NCBI RefSeq assembly: GCF_003048405.1
Contig: NZ_PIQS01000001.1
Span: 744,001-808,000, forward strand
Direction of reading: 5' to 3'
DNA from: Campylobacter concisus
GTDB taxonomy: Bacteria > Campylobacterota > Campylobacteria > Campylobacterales > Campylobacteraceae
Length of the DNA stretch: 64,000 nt
The stretch's first letter is position 1, and each line of letters opens with the position of its first letter. Below, piece after piece: positions 19,733-28,768 of this stretch. The notes under the pieces are model-generated. The model saw only the letters and a program-made list of their open reading frames with translations. It had not been told where the DNA came from and searched no databases. The translations under genes and the position numbers were made by a program.

Positions 19733-20503
19733 TTGGTAAAAATAGGCCTTTATGGTGCTAGTGGAAAGATGGCTCAAAGTATCATTTCTTGTTTAAAAGA
19801 TGAAAAAGATGCCACTCTAAGCATTGCTTTTAGCCAAAAAAATCAGGTTGAAAATTTAAGTAACGAACTTTTGACAAATGACTTTGCTAAATTTTTTGAA
19901 GCATGCGATGTGATAATCGACTTTAGCCAAAAAGAGGCTACAGTAGCACTGCTAAACTACGCTAGAACTAATCCAAAACCACTAGTTATCGGTACGACCG
20001 GGTTAAATGACGAAGATAAAAACTTACTCCATTTAGCATCTGGAGCTATGCCTATTCTTTACGCAACAAATATGAGTTTGGGCGTAGCTGTACTAAACCG
20101 CCTTGCAAGGATCGCTTCAAAAACATTAAGAGAATTTGACATAGAGATAGTAGAGCAACACCACAGGCATAAAAAAGATGCTCCAAGTGGCACTGCGATG
20201 ACACTTGCAGGAAGTGTAGCTGAGGCAAGAGATTTAAATTTAAAAGATGTTTTAGTCACTGGTAGAGCTGGCATGGTGGGCGAAAGAAGCAAGGACGAGA
20301 TCGCAGTCGTGGCGCTTCGTGGTGGCGATGTAGTCGGTCGCCATACGGTTGGCTTTTATAATGACGGCGAATTTATTGAGCTAAATCACACCGCAACGAG
20401 TAGGGCAACCTTTTCAAAAGGTGCGATCAGGGCTGCCATTTGGCTAAAAGATCAAAATAGTGGCCTTTACTCGATAGACGATAGTTTAGGGCTTGATGAT
20501 TAA
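19733..20503 (+). CDS. dapB: 4-hydroxy-tetrahydrodipicolinate reductase
   Basis: NAD(P)H-dependent step of lysine and diaminopimelate synthesis. It shows the Rossmann start ([15 protein letters not shown]) and the catalytic and substrate region [15 protein letters not shown] near residue 150. GRHTVGF lies toward the C-terminus. The length of 256 residues is usual. The start is TTG with AAAGGA upstream. The broken DUF2314 gene overlaps its end by 8 bases. Confidence 0.95.
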   Translation: MVKIGLYGASGKMAQSIISCLKDEKDATLSIAFSQKNQVENLSNELLTNDFAKFFEACDVIIDFSQKEATVALLNYARTNPKPLVIGTTGLNDEDKNLLHLASGAMPILYATNMSLGVAVLNRLARIASKTLREFDIEIVEQHHRHKKDAPSGTAMTLAGSVAEARDLNLKDVLVTGRAGMVGERSKDEIAVVALRGGDVVGRHTVGFYNDGEFIELNHTATSRATFSKGAIRAAIWLKDQNSGLYSIDDSLGLDD

Positions 20504-20812
20504 ATTTGAGCTTGATGATATAGAAAGCTATAAGCTAGAATTTGGTGATAAATTCTACTTGCCAGAGCGTGAAAAGCGTCAAAATTTAAGAACCGGCGAT
20601 ATAGTAAAGCTTATATTTAGATTTGAAGATGATGAAATTGCTCAGGTTGAGCGCATGTGGGTGGTCGTTAGCGAAACAAATAACGGCGAATTTACCGGTA
20701 TACCGGTATTTTAGACAATGAACCATTTATAAAAGGCTATTTAAATGCTGGCGATGAGATCAAGTTTAACTATAAAAATGTTCTTGAAATTTACAAAGAT
20801 GATGAAAACTAA
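20496..20812 (+). pseudogene. DUF2314-like gene broken by an 8-bp duplication
   Basis: The frame starts at the ATG at 20496 and reads a small acidic protein to GEFTGIPVF, where it stops at 20714. The missing end continues in another frame as ILDNEPFIKGYLNAGDEIKF to a TAA at 20810-20812. MWVVVSE followed by GILDNEP is the pattern of DUF2314 proteins. The break is an exact tandem copy of ACCGGTAT at 20694-20701 and 20702-20709. Deleting one copy restores a 102-residue protein. The short form may still be translated, but it lacks the last third. Function of the family is unknown to me. Confidence 0.85.
20694..20709 (+). repeat. 8-bp tandem duplication (ACCGGTAT twice)
   Basis: Two perfect adjacent copies of ACCGGTAT lie inside the DUF2314-like gene. 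The unit contains the palindrome ACCGGT, and the duplication shifts the frame by two bases. Confidence 0.95.
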
Positions 20813-20821
20813 AGGAAAAAA

Positions 20822-22159
20822 ATGTGTGCAATAGTTGGTATTATAAATTCTAAAGATGCAGCAAAGACTGCCTATTATGCGTTATTTTCTATGCAGCATC
20901 GCGGTCAAGAGGCTAGCGGTATTAGTGTTTGTGATGACGGAGAAATTTCTACTCACAAGGGTAATGGTCTGGTTACAGAGGTTTTTAATGAAGAAATTTT
21001 AAGATCGCTAAAAGGCGATATGGCGATCGGTCACAACCGCTATGCAACGGCTGGTAAAAACTCGGGTCGTGATGCCCAGCCAATAGCCGCTAATTACTCT
21101 TTGGGACAAATTTCAATCGTCCATAATGGAAATTTGGTAAATAAAGATGAGGTTAGAGATGAGCTTATTAAAGATGGTGCGATATTTCAGACAAATATGG
21201 ATACTGAAAATATCATCCATCTAATCGCAAGAAACCATAGCGAACACTTGCAGGATCGTATTATTGCAGCACTTGACAAGATAAAAGGTGCTTATTGTCT
21301 GCTTATCCAGTCACGCCATAAAACCTTTGCTATAAGAGATCGATGGGGTGTTAGGCCACTAAGTCTTGGCAGGCTAAAAGATGGTGGATATATCGTAGCT
21401 AGCGAGACTTGTGCTTTTGATCTTGTGGGGGCTAGCTTTATAAGAGATATTAGGCCTGGTGAGATGATAGTCTTTGAACATGGAAAAAGTGAGTTTCAAA
21501 GTATTCAAATTTATGATCCAGATCCTAGAATTTGTGCATTTGAATATATCTATTTTGCACGTCCAGATAGCGTGATAGAAGGTAAAAGTGTCTATGAAGT
21601 TAGAAAAAAAATGGGTGAAGTACTAGCTAAGAAGGGCAAAATTAAAGCAGATTTCGTCGTACCTGTACCAGATAGCGGTGTGCCAGCAGCGCTCGGATAT
21701 GCAAACGAGAGCAAGATCCCTTTTGAGCTAGCTATCACCAGAAACCACTATGTGGGTAGAACCTTCATCGAGCCAAGCCAAGAGATGAGAAATTTAAAAG
21801 TCAAGCTAAAACTTAACCCGATGTCGTCGGTTCTAAAAGGTAAAAGTATCGTTGTTATAGATGATAGTATCGTTCGCGGTACTACTTCAAAAAAGGTGGT
21901 TGATCTTTTAAGACATGCGGGCGCTAAAGAGATTCATTTTAGAGTCGCATGCCCTGAGCTTAAATACCCTGAGCGATACGGTATCGATACGCCAAGCTTT
22001 GAAGAGTTGATAAGCTCTAAAAAAAATGCAGAGGAAGTAAGAGAATATATCGGTGCAGATAGCTTAGAATTTTTAAGTATAGACGAACTTAAAGAAAGTA
22101 TCGGTAATGAGCGAAGATATTCGCTTGTAAGCTTTGATGGTGACTATTTCATAAAGTGA
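20822..22159 (+). CDS. purF: Amidophosphoribosyltransferase
   Basis: First committed enzyme of purine synthesis: PRPP plus glutamine to phosphoribosylamine. The N-terminal nucleophile cysteine follows the initiator Met (MCAIVGII), so no propeptide has to be removed. The C-terminal PRTase domain has VVIDDSIVRGTTSKK near residue 345, the PRPP loop. The length of 445 residues fits. AAAGGAAAAA precedes the ATG, 9 bases after the broken DUF2314 gene. Confidence 0.96.
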   Translation: MCAIVGIINSKDAAKTAYYALFSMQHRGQEASGISVCDDGEISTHKGNGLVTEVFNEEILRSLKGDMAIGHNRYATAGKNSGRDAQPIAANYSLGQISIVHNGNLVNKDEVRDELIKDGAIFQTNMDTENIIHLIARNHSEHLQDRIIAALDKIKGAYCLLIQSRHKTFAIRDRWGVRPLSLGRLKDGGYIVASETCAFDLVGASFIRDIRPGEMIVFEHGKSEFQSIQIYDPDPRICAFEYIYFARPDSVIEGKSVYEVRKKMGEVLAKKGKIKADFVVPVPDSGVPAALGYANESKIPFELAITRNHYVGRTFIEPSQEMRNLKVKLKLNPMSSVLKGKSIVVIDDSIVRGTTSKKVVDLLRHAGAKEIHFRVACPELKYPERYGIDTPSFEELISSKKNAEEVREYIGADSLEFLSIDELKESIGNERRYSLVSFDGDYFIK

Positions 22160-22815
22160 AAAATTTAGCCATTTTTTTGCTTGTTGTACTATTTTTTAGT
22201 GGTTGCTCACAAAAGAATCCAAGCAAAAAAGACGTTTCTATTTACGTAAGCTACTATGAGATAAATGGCACAAAACAGCAGCTGCAAATAAAAACCGTTC
22301 AAAATTTTATAGAACAAAATGCTAGTGTGCCATTTTTTGGTGTAGTCAATTTTTTAGCAGAAGATAAAATTTTAAATGCTTATTCGCTTGCAAAAGGCAC
22401 TATAAACGTACTTGAAGTAAATAATAGCTCTATAAATTTAAATAAATCAAGTGATATTCTGGCTTTAAAAAAAGCTAATGAGATAAAATTTTATGAGATA
22501 AGGCCTGATGTGATTGAGAGCGTTAAATTTAGCTCACAAAATAGTGTTTGTGGCGATTTTTTGTTACAAAAGTCAGTGCATGTAAATGTAGCAACAAACT
22601 ACTATTTAAGAGATGATAGTTTTTTTACAAGCTTAATAGAGGCAAATTTCTTTTATAAAAAAGGTGCAAAGATCCTAAAAAAAGAGTTTGTTTATAATAT
22701 AGCTGAGGCTAAAACCCTAAAAGAAGCAAAAGAATTTACGCAAAAGACAAAGCAACTTTTCTTAAATGACCTACAAAAATTGGGAAGGCTACTTGATATA
22801 CTTTGTACTTTTTAA
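22156..22815 (+). CDS. Lipoprotein of unknown function
   Basis: A GTG start overlaps the purF stop (GTGA) and gives a lipoprotein signal: a hydrophobic run followed by lipobox FSGC with the cysteine at about residue 17. The mature part is about 200 residues, beta-rich and without recognisable motif. It is presumably exported to the outer or inner membrane. The coupling to purF is likely just operon compaction. Confidence 0.75.
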   Translation: MKNLAIFLLVVLFFSGCSQKNPSKKDVSIYVSYYEINGTKQQLQIKTVQNFIEQNASVPFFGVVNFLAEDKILNAYSLAKGTINVLEVNNSSINLNKSSDILALKKANEIKFYEIRPDVIESVKFSSQNSVCGDFLLQKSVHVNVATNYYLRDDSFFTSLIEANFFYKKGAKILKKEFVYNIAEAKTLKEAKEFTQKTKQLFLNDLQKLGRLLDILCTF

Positions 22816-22935
22816 ATCTTTATCTTAAAAATTAGTGTTCATTGCAGATACTAAAAAGAAAAAATTAATATAAAATCAAACTAAGACTTAGCATTTTATC
22901 CTATGAAATTTGTGAAAATTTGCTTTAAATTTGAC

Positions 22936-23487
22936 TTAGTAGCAATTTAGTTTTGTGATATTCATACCGTTTTTAAAGTAAGGTGGATATGGCATATATA
23001 CGGTAAATGGTGTGCTTTTTTGCTTTGGTAAATTTTTGGCTACATCAAATTTATATTCAACTGTATTTGGCCTCTCGTCCTTATCTGTGCCAAGAACCCA
23101 TGAGAAAAATGAAAGCCCACTTGGCTTAAAAAATGCTTCACCGCCAAGGTCATTTTTATTTAGCGGTTGATTGATTAGTTTAACTGTCAGTGTGCAGTTG
23201 CTAATTGTAAATTTACCGATGTTTCTCACTTGCCCCTTAAAAACAATACTCTCGTTTCGCAAAATTCGCTCACTTTTTACATTTTCGAGCATGCCTTTTT
23301 TTGTATATTTGTCAAGCACTAGCATCAAAAAAACAGCAAGTGTGGTTGAGACTAGAATGTTTGTAAAAAATAGTGATAAAAATAATTTTCGCTCAGCTCT
23401 AAGCGAGAGAACAAGAAATAAAATAGAAAGCAGAGCGATCGCAAAAAGAACGATAATATGAACGATCGTAAAATATGCTGAGCTCAT
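22936..23487 (-). CDS. DUF2393-type membrane protein (copy 2)
   Basis: Two hydrophobic helices at the N-terminus (about residues 8-28 and 38-60) are followed by an extracytoplasmic beta domain (VFKGQVRNIGKFTISNCTL). I assign it to DUF2393 from this layout. The start at 23487 is chosen because it overlaps the stop of the upstream gene by ATGA; the frame extends three codons further. It is the second of two adjacent genes with the same layout. Function unknown. Confidence 0.7.
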   Translation of the reverse strand: MSSAYFTIVHIIVLFAIALLSILFLVLSLRAERKLFLSLFFTNILVSTTLAVFLMLVLDKYTKKGMLENVKSERILRNESIVFKGQVRNIGKFTISNCTLTVKLINQPLNKNDLGGEAFFKPSGLSFFSWVLGTDKDERPNTVEYKFDVAKNLPKQKSTPFTVYMPYPPYFKNGMNITKLNCY

Positions 23488-24017
23488 CAAAAACACTCCA
23501 CTTTTTTAGAGATATTGTAGTCTATAAATGCGAAATCATTGACAAATTCTTTAACTTCAATGCTTTGCTTTGGCAAAAATTCCTCGTTTAAGATGATTCT
23601 TTTTCTAGCAAATGGATTAAGCGAGTTAAAAAAATCTTTCGTATTTTGCCTTGAGCTTAGATAGAAGTCAAGCTCGATTTTACAGATACTAAGTGCATTA
23701 TTTGAATTATTTGTAATATTAAAATCAACCATTAATGCATCAACATATTGAAGCTGCTTGGTGGTTATTTTGCTTATGCTAACTGGTCTTAAATTTTCAT
23801 TTATATATTTGTTTGCGTAGTAATTACCTACAAAAAGTCCGAAAAAAGCAGCCAAAATAAATAAAAATCCTATCTGCCACCACGACTTTATCGCGATAAA
23901 AATTCCTAAAAGCACAATTAGTATAAATGCTAAAAATATCCAGCCATAGGTTAGAAAATCAATGAGCTTTGCATTTTGCAATACAAAAAGCAAGTTGTGC
24001 TTAATGCTATTTAACAT
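23487..24017 (-). CDS. DUF2393-type membrane protein (copy 1)
   Basis: Two transmembrane helices (about residues 22-45 and 50-70) are followed by a beta-rich domain (DALMVDFNITNNSNNALSIC). The layout matches the next gene, although sequence similarity is low. The ATG at 24017 overlaps the end of hisIE by 11 bases; an upstream in-frame TTG at 24038 is possible. The paired arrangement suggests the two proteins act together at the membrane. Confidence 0.7.
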   Translation of the reverse strand: MLNSIKHNLLFVLQNAKLIDFLTYGWIFLAFILIVLLGIFIAIKSWWQIGFLFILAAFFGLFVGNYYANKYINENLRPVSISKITTKQLQYVDALMVDFNITNNSNNALSICKIELDFYLSSRQNTKDFFNSLNPFARKRIILNEEFLPKQSIEVKEFVNDFAFIDYNISKKVECF

Positions 24018-24741
24018 CTCGCGATCTTTTCTCTTCAATGCCGCTCATACCAAAACGCCTTGCAAGTTCATTTTTTATAGCATCTGGATGGATATTATGG
24101 GCTGAAAGTGCTACAAGTGCATGAAAGCAAAGATCGGCTGCTTCGTAGATCAGATCATCTTTTGCTTTTTGCTCATCTTGCTTTGAGTTTTCTGCAAAGC
24201 TAAGATCTTTTGCGGCCATTATAAATTCGCCAGCCTCTTCGCCAACTTTCTTTAAAATTTGATTTTTGCCTTTTTTAAAAAGACTTGCCACATATGAAGT
24301 TTCAGGGTTAGCATTTAGCTTTCTATCTTCTATCACATGGTAAAGCTCATCAAGCACACCATAATTTATTTTTTTGACTTCAACTTTTGTATCTAAAATT
24401 TTGCCGTCATGCAAATTTATCTCATTAAAAAAGCACGACCTTGCTCCAGTGTGACAAGAAGCGCCTCCGTTTTGAATCACCTTTAAAAGCAAAGTATCGT
24501 TGTCGCAGTCTAAAAAAGCAGCCTTTATCTCCTGAGTGTTGCCACTTTCTTCGCCTTTTTTCCAAATTCTATTTTTAGTGCGTGAAAAATAGTGAGCGTA
24601 ACGGCTAGATAGACTTAAATTTAATGCTTCTTCGTTCATGTAAGCAAGCATTAAAACTTCATTTGTGGCATGATCGCAAACTACTACTGGAAGCAATCCA
24701 CCAACTTTTTGCCAGTCTATACTTTTTATTACGCTATTCAT
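24007..24741 (-). CDS. hisI: Bifunctional phosphoribosyl-AMP cyclohydrolase / phosphoribosyl-ATP pyrophosphatase
   Basis: Fused HisI-HisE enzyme of histidine synthesis, 244 residues. The N-terminal cyclohydrolase domain (to about 115) has MLAYMNEEAL, DCDNDTLLLKV and HTGARSCFF, which carry the zinc ligands. The C-terminal pyrophosphatase domain has KVGEEAGEFIMAAKD and EAADLCFHALVAL, the metal-binding acidic residues. It lies two bases behind the SPFH gene. Confidence 0.94.
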   Translation of the reverse strand: MNSVIKSIDWQKVGGLLPVVVCDHATNEVLMLAYMNEEALNLSLSSRYAHYFSRTKNRIWKKGEESGNTQEIKAAFLDCDNDTLLLKVIQNGGASCHTGARSCFFNEINLHDGKILDTKVEVKKINYGVLDELYHVIEDRKLNANPETSYVASLFKKGKNQILKKVGEEAGEFIMAAKDLSFAENSKQDEQKAKDDLIYEAADLCFHALVALSAHNIHPDAIKNELARRFGMSGIEEKRSRDVK

Positions 24742-24743
24742 TT

Positions 24744-25862
24744 TTATTTCTCGCTTACTGAGCTAGCTCTTGCTTTATCTTTTGCGTCTAGCCAGATATT
24801 TGGCACAGCTCCACCAGGTGTTAAGAAAATTTTAGCATCTTTGTTTTCTTTTAGAGCCTCGTTAAATTTATTTTGCGTCTCGATCTGCTTTAAATTTAGT
24901 AGATTTTGATCGACACTTTTTGCAACCTCTTTGTTCGCATACGCAGTTGCGTCAGCCTCGATTTTAATGGCATCAGCCTTACCTTTTGCTTCAATGATCG
25001 CAGCTTTAGCGGTACCTTCTGCAAGTGCAGCTTGTTTTAAGGCTTCTTGATTTGCTCTTTCTACTTCGTATTTTGTTCTTTCAGCTTCTTGTTTTGCGAT
25101 CTGAACACGCTCGATTTGCTCTTTTACCTTTGAAGGCAAGATGATCTCACGAAGCTGCACTGTTAAAAGCTCAACTGGCTTATTTGGCTGAGAATCGATA
25201 TCTTTTCTTATGCCATCATCGATTTGTCTTGCTAGATCGTTTCTCTTTGTTGGAAGCTCTTCTGCTGTATATTTACCAGCGATACTGCGAACCACGTCAC
25301 GAACGACAGGATCAACTATCTTGCTCTCCCAGCTAAGACCCCAAGAGGCAATAGTTTGAGGGGCGTTTTCTGGATTTAAACGGTATTGCACAGTAATATC
25401 AATGCTAACTGGTAAATTTCTAGCATCAAGCACTGAAATAGAATTTTTACGTAAAATTCCAGCGCCAACGCCTTGATATGATTTTTGCATTGATTCGCCC
25501 ATATCCTCGCCAGAAGTATAGTTTATGATCCTAACTCTGGTGTCCACGATGATGATGTCTTGGATAAAAGGTAAAAAGAAGTGAAAGCCTGGTTGTAAAG
25601 GATTTGGCTCATATTTACCTGCTGTAGACTTGATGCCAACTTCACCTGAGTGAATCACTTTAAATGGCTGTGTGATAGCAAAAATAGCAATAATTGCAAT
25701 TACAATGTAGGCAAGTGCTCCAAATTTACCAAAACCACTTGGTAGATTTGGCATTTTAAAATCCTTTTTAAAAGGTGGCTCTTTGTCGCTATTTTGACCT
25801 GAGCCTCTGTTGTCATTACCTGGCTTTTTTTTATTGAAATAATCGTTTAAATCAGCGGGCAT
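24744..25862 (-). CDS. SPFH/band 7 (prohibitin/HflK-like) membrane protein
   Basis: An N-terminal cytoplasmic tail (about 1-50) rich in Asp, Lys and Gly is followed by one transmembrane helix (about 50-68, AYIVIAIIAIFAIT). Then comes a band 7 domain (VIHSGEVGIKSTAGKYEP onward) and a long Ala/Glu/Lys coiled coil (EAERTKYEVERANQEAL). Proteins of this kind assemble into rings at the membrane and regulate proteases or microdomains. HflK-like is the best guess, but no hflC partner is adjacent. Confidence 0.85.
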   Translation of the reverse strand: MPADLNDYFNKKKPGNDNRGSGQNSDKEPPFKKDFKMPNLPSGFGKFGALAYIVIAIIAIFAITQPFKVIHSGEVGIKSTAGKYEPNPLQPGFHFFLPFIQDIIIVDTRVRIINYTSGEDMGESMQKSYQGVGAGILRKNSISVLDARNLPVSIDITVQYRLNPENAPQTIASWGLSWESKIVDPVVRDVVRSIAGKYTAEELPTKRNDLARQIDDGIRKDIDSQPNKPVELLTVQLREIILPSKVKEQIERVQIAKQEAERTKYEVERANQEALKQAALAEGTAKAAIIEAKGKADAIKIEADATAYANKEVAKSVDQNLLNLKQIETQNKFNEALKENKDAKIFLTPGGAVPNIWLDAKDKARASSVSEK

Positions 25863-25879
25863 TTCGTTCCTTTAAAATT

Positions 25880-26794
25880 TTAAATATATGTTAAAAATGA
25901 TTCATATTTTTTATTTAGTCCATAAACTACGTCAAAATAAGCTTTTTGTAGTCTCTTTGTCACTTCTCCTCTAGCGCCGTTACCGATTATGCGGTTATCT
26001 ATGCTATTTATCGGTGTTACTTCAGCTGCTGTGCCTGTGAAAAACGCCTCGTCAGCTGTGTATGCCTGATCTCTTGTGATGCGCTCTCTTCTTACTTCGA
26101 TGTCAAGATCGTGAGCAAGTCTTATGACTGTATCTTGAGTGATGCTAAGTAGGCTGTTGTCGTTTGGCGGAGTGATTAAAACGCCATTTTCAACGATAAA
26201 GAAGCACTCGCCTGGACCTTCAGCCACAAAGCCCTCACTATCAAGAAGTAGTGCCTCGTCGTATCCAGCCTCTTTTGCCTCGTAGTTTGCCATTTGTGAG
26301 CTTAAATAGTTTGAGCTGGCTTTTGCCCTGTTCATTTGAGCAGCAGGTGCGAGTTTGGCAAAGCTTGAAATTTTAACTCTGATGCCTTTTTCTAGGCCTT
26401 CATCGCCAAGATAAGCACCCCATTCCCATGAAGCGATAGCGGTTTGCACTGGTGCTTTTGTATGAGCTACACCCATTACGCCGTATCCTAAAAATATAAG
26501 TGGGCGGATATAAACATTGCCATTATATTTATTTGCACGAAGAAGCTCTATTTGTGCTTTTTCTAGCTCTTCCTCGGTGTAAGGTACATTTAAAACAGTC
26601 ATTTTTGCTGATTTTAAAAGTCTTTTTGTGTGATCTTGAAGTCTAAAAATAGCTAGACCTTTTTTTGTTTTATAAGCTCTTGTGCCTTCAAATACGGCAT
26701 TAGCGTAGTGCAAAGAGTGAGTTAGAACGTGTACTTTTGCATCGTCCCATTTGACTAATTTTCCATCCATCCAGATGAATTCTGAAGCATTCAT
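25880..26794 (-). CDS. ilvE: Branched-chain amino acid aminotransferase
   Basis: A fold-type IV PLP enzyme of 304 residues for the last step of valine, leucine and isoleucine synthesis. VFEGTRAYKTKKGLAIFRL lies near residue 35, and the PLP lysine is in RAKASSNYLSSQMA near 160. EGPGECFFIVENG and TGTAAEVTPI are also present. AAAGG precedes the ATG. The SPFH gene is 17 bases downstream. Confidence 0.95.
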   Translation of the reverse strand: MNASEFIWMDGKLVKWDDAKVHVLTHSLHYANAVFEGTRAYKTKKGLAIFRLQDHTKRLLKSAKMTVLNVPYTEEELEKAQIELLRANKYNGNVYIRPLIFLGYGVMGVAHTKAPVQTAIASWEWGAYLGDEGLEKGIRVKISSFAKLAPAAQMNRAKASSNYLSSQMANYEAKEAGYDEALLLDSEGFVAEGPGECFFIVENGVLITPPNDNSLLSITQDTVIRLAHDLDIEVRRERITRDQAYTADEAFFTGTAAEVTPINSIDNRIIGNGARGEVTKRLQKAYFDVVYGLNKKYESFLTYI

Positions 26795-26898
26795 TGTTAA
26801 ACCTTTCTTTTTTCTTAGAAATTTTGGTCTGAGTTTATCTAAAATTGCTTTAAATTTACATTTCTAAGACCAAAATTTGCAGATATTACCCGCCAAAA

Positions 26899-27540
26899 CT
26901 ACTTATCTAAAAGCTCTTGTATGATCTTTGCCATCTCATCGATTGATGAAGCTGCGCTTAAATTTATTAAGTATTTGCCGCTTACTACAAAAGCTGGCAC
27001 ACCGCTAATGCTAGCAACATCATAAGAGGCGAACCATGCGTCTAAAAGCTCTTTTGCTCGGTCGCTATTTAGTGCTTTTTCGTAGTCGTCCTTGCTCACG
27101 TGAGCTGCTTTAAGGGCTAAATTTATAAATCTCTCTTTGTCTTTGCCATCATCAAAATCATCTTTCTCGTCATGTCTTGCTTTATAGATCGCAAATTTTG
27201 CTTGCTTAAATTTTGACTCATCGCTTAGTAGATCAGTGCCATTTGCCTCATCTATCGATATAAGGGCAGCAAAAATTTTACTCGCGGTCTCACCAAGCTT
27301 GCCTTTTGTGCTTAGATGATATGGGATAAATTTCACATCTTCAAGCTTTGACATCAGCTTTTTTGTAATCGTTCGGTCAAATTTATAGCAGTGTGGGCAG
27401 TCGTAGCTAAAGACCTTAACGACCGAGTTTTTAGGTACGTTAAGCGGTTTTGTTAGAGTTTGATACTTCACGCCTTCAGTCAGTGCTGATAAATTTAGCG
27501 CAAAAAACGCACTTAAAATTAGCATTTTTATAAGCTTCAT
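26899..27540 (-). CDS. dsbA: DsbA-type thiol:disulfide oxidoreductase
   Basis: A periplasmic oxidoreductase that introduces disulfides into exported proteins. The signal peptide spans about residues 1-19. The active site is CPHC at C48/C51, followed by a DsbA helical insertion. The cis-proline is in SGVPAFVVSGKY. It has 213 residues. bcp lies 9 bases upstream on the same strand. Which DsbA/DsbL paralogue it is cannot be fixed from the sequence. Confidence 0.88.
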   Translation of the reverse strand: MKLIKMLILSAFFALNLSALTEGVKYQTLTKPLNVPKNSVVKVFSYDCPHCYKFDRTITKKLMSKLEDVKFIPYHLSTKGKLGETASKIFAALISIDEANGTDLLSDESKFKQAKFAIYKARHDEKDDFDDGKDKERFINLALKAAHVSKDDYEKALNSDRAKELLDAWFASYDVASISGVPAFVVSGKYLINLSAASSIDEMAKIIQELLDK

Positions 27541-27549
27541 TTTTGCTCC

Positions 27550-28047
27550 TTATTTTACAAGATCAGCTAGCACTTTTGCGGCGTGATCTTTGGCTTTTAC
27601 GCTTTTGTAAATTTTAACTATCTTGCCGTCTTTGCCGATCACAAATGTGCTTCTAACGATGCCAAGATACTCTTTGCCGTAGTTTTTCTTAACCTGCCAA
27701 ACACCATAGAGTTTAGAAATTTCCTTATCCTCGTCGCTTAAGAGGATGTGCTTTAAATTTTGCTTTGCGATAAAACCCACATGTGACTTCACGCTATCTG
27801 GACTAACGCCGATGATAATGGTGTCATTTTTGATAAACTGATCGTAGTTTGCGCTAAATTCGCAAGCCTCAGTCGTGCAGCCTGGAGTGTTGTCCTTTGG
27901 GTAGAAGTAAAGCACTACATTTTTGCCCACAAAGTCTTTTAATGCGACCTTTACACCGTCTTGATTTAGCGCTTCAAACTCTGGCGCTTTGTCGCCAACT
28001 TCAAGCGTTATCTTTCTTTCTATGTCTGCTTTGCTAAATTCGCTCAT
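27550..28047 (-). CDS. bcp: Peroxiredoxin Bcp
   Basis: Thiol peroxidase of the Bcp/PrxQ type, 165 residues. The peroxidatic cysteine is C57 and the resolving cysteine C62, in DNTPGCTTEACEF. It has APEFEALNQDG at the start and the YGVWQVKKNYGKEYLGI stretch typical of this subgroup. It overlaps the tautomerase gene by 4 bases. Thioredoxin from trxA is the likely reductant. Confidence 0.94.
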   Translation of the reverse strand: MSEFSKADIERKITLEVGDKAPEFEALNQDGVKVALKDFVGKNVVLYFYPKDNTPGCTTEACEFSANYDQFIKNDTIIIGVSPDSVKSHVGFIAKQNLKHILLSDEDKEISKLYGVWQVKKNYGKEYLGIVRSTFVIGKDGKIVKIYKSVKAKDHAAKVLADLVK

Positions 28048-28247
28048 TTTATCCCCTTTCTCTTATCTTCTACGCTTTCGCCACCTACGCCGATGTTGCT
28101 AGCATCGTGAGTTTCTATGAAAATCATCACCGCCTCTTTTTTCTTGCCAAGTACTCTTACAAGCGTCTCAGTCACCTCTTTAAAAACTTGATCTTTTTGC
28201 TCTTTTGTCGGCTCTGGGCCTGCTATTTTAATATTAACATAAGGCAT
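28044..28247 (-). CDS. 4-oxalocrotonate tautomerase-family protein
   Basis: The start at 28247 is set by an AAGGAG site and by the requirement for an N-terminal proline: the product begins MPYVNIKIAG, so Pro2 is the catalytic base after Met removal. It is 67 residues, normal for a hexameric 4-OT-like tautomerase, and carries PTKEQKDQVFKEVTE. The natural substrate is unknown. Confidence 0.88.
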   Translation of the reverse strand: MPYVNIKIAGPEPTKEQKDQVFKEVTETLVRVLGKKKEAVMIFIETHDASNIGVGGESVEDKRKGIK

Positions 28248-28363
28248 TTTTGCTCCTTTTTTAAGATGCAAAATATTAGCCAAAATGAGTGAAATTTCAG
28301 ATTAAAGCCTTTATTTAAGAATTTGGCATTAAAATACAAAAACTTGTTACATAGGAGCGAAAA

Positions 28364-28768
28364 ATGGACTACAACAAACATAACAAAGGCTTTGTTTGCT
28401 TTATGTACGGCTTTGGACGAAACAGAGCGGTTTATGCTGTTTTGATGGTTTTAGTCATATTTTTGCTTGGTTTTTTGACATTTGGCTCAAGTGCTCAAGC
28501 TAACATTTTAAATTTACAAATAGCCATTGGTGTCATGCTTTGCGGGCTTTTACTCATACTTGTAAATCCAAAAATTTTCATCATCAAGCTAATTGGATAT
28601 TTAATTTCACTTGCTGGCGTTATGATCGCTCTTCACAATGCAAATTTACTAGGCGAAGGCTTTAGCTTATATTTTTACGCAAGCCTAGTTTTTGGCGCAT
28701 TTATGATGCTCATGCTTCTTAGTTGGTTTGTTTACAACGCAAGAAGCAGCGAGATAAATGAAATTTAG
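28364..28768 (+). CDS. Integral membrane protein, 134 aa
   Basis: Four hydrophobic segments lie around residues 22-40, 48-68, 70-88 and 100-125, with short loops and a basic N-terminus (NKGFVCFMYGFGRNRA). I recognise no family. TAGGAG precedes the ATG. The stop overlaps the stop of the convergent DUF748 gene by 4 bases. Confidence 0.75.
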   Translation: MDYNKHNKGFVCFMYGFGRNRAVYAVLMVLVIFLLGFLTFGSSAQANILNLQIAIGVMLCGLLLILVNPKIFIIKLIGYLISLAGVMIALHNANLLGEGFSLYFYASLVFGAFMMLMLLSWFVYNARSSEINEI

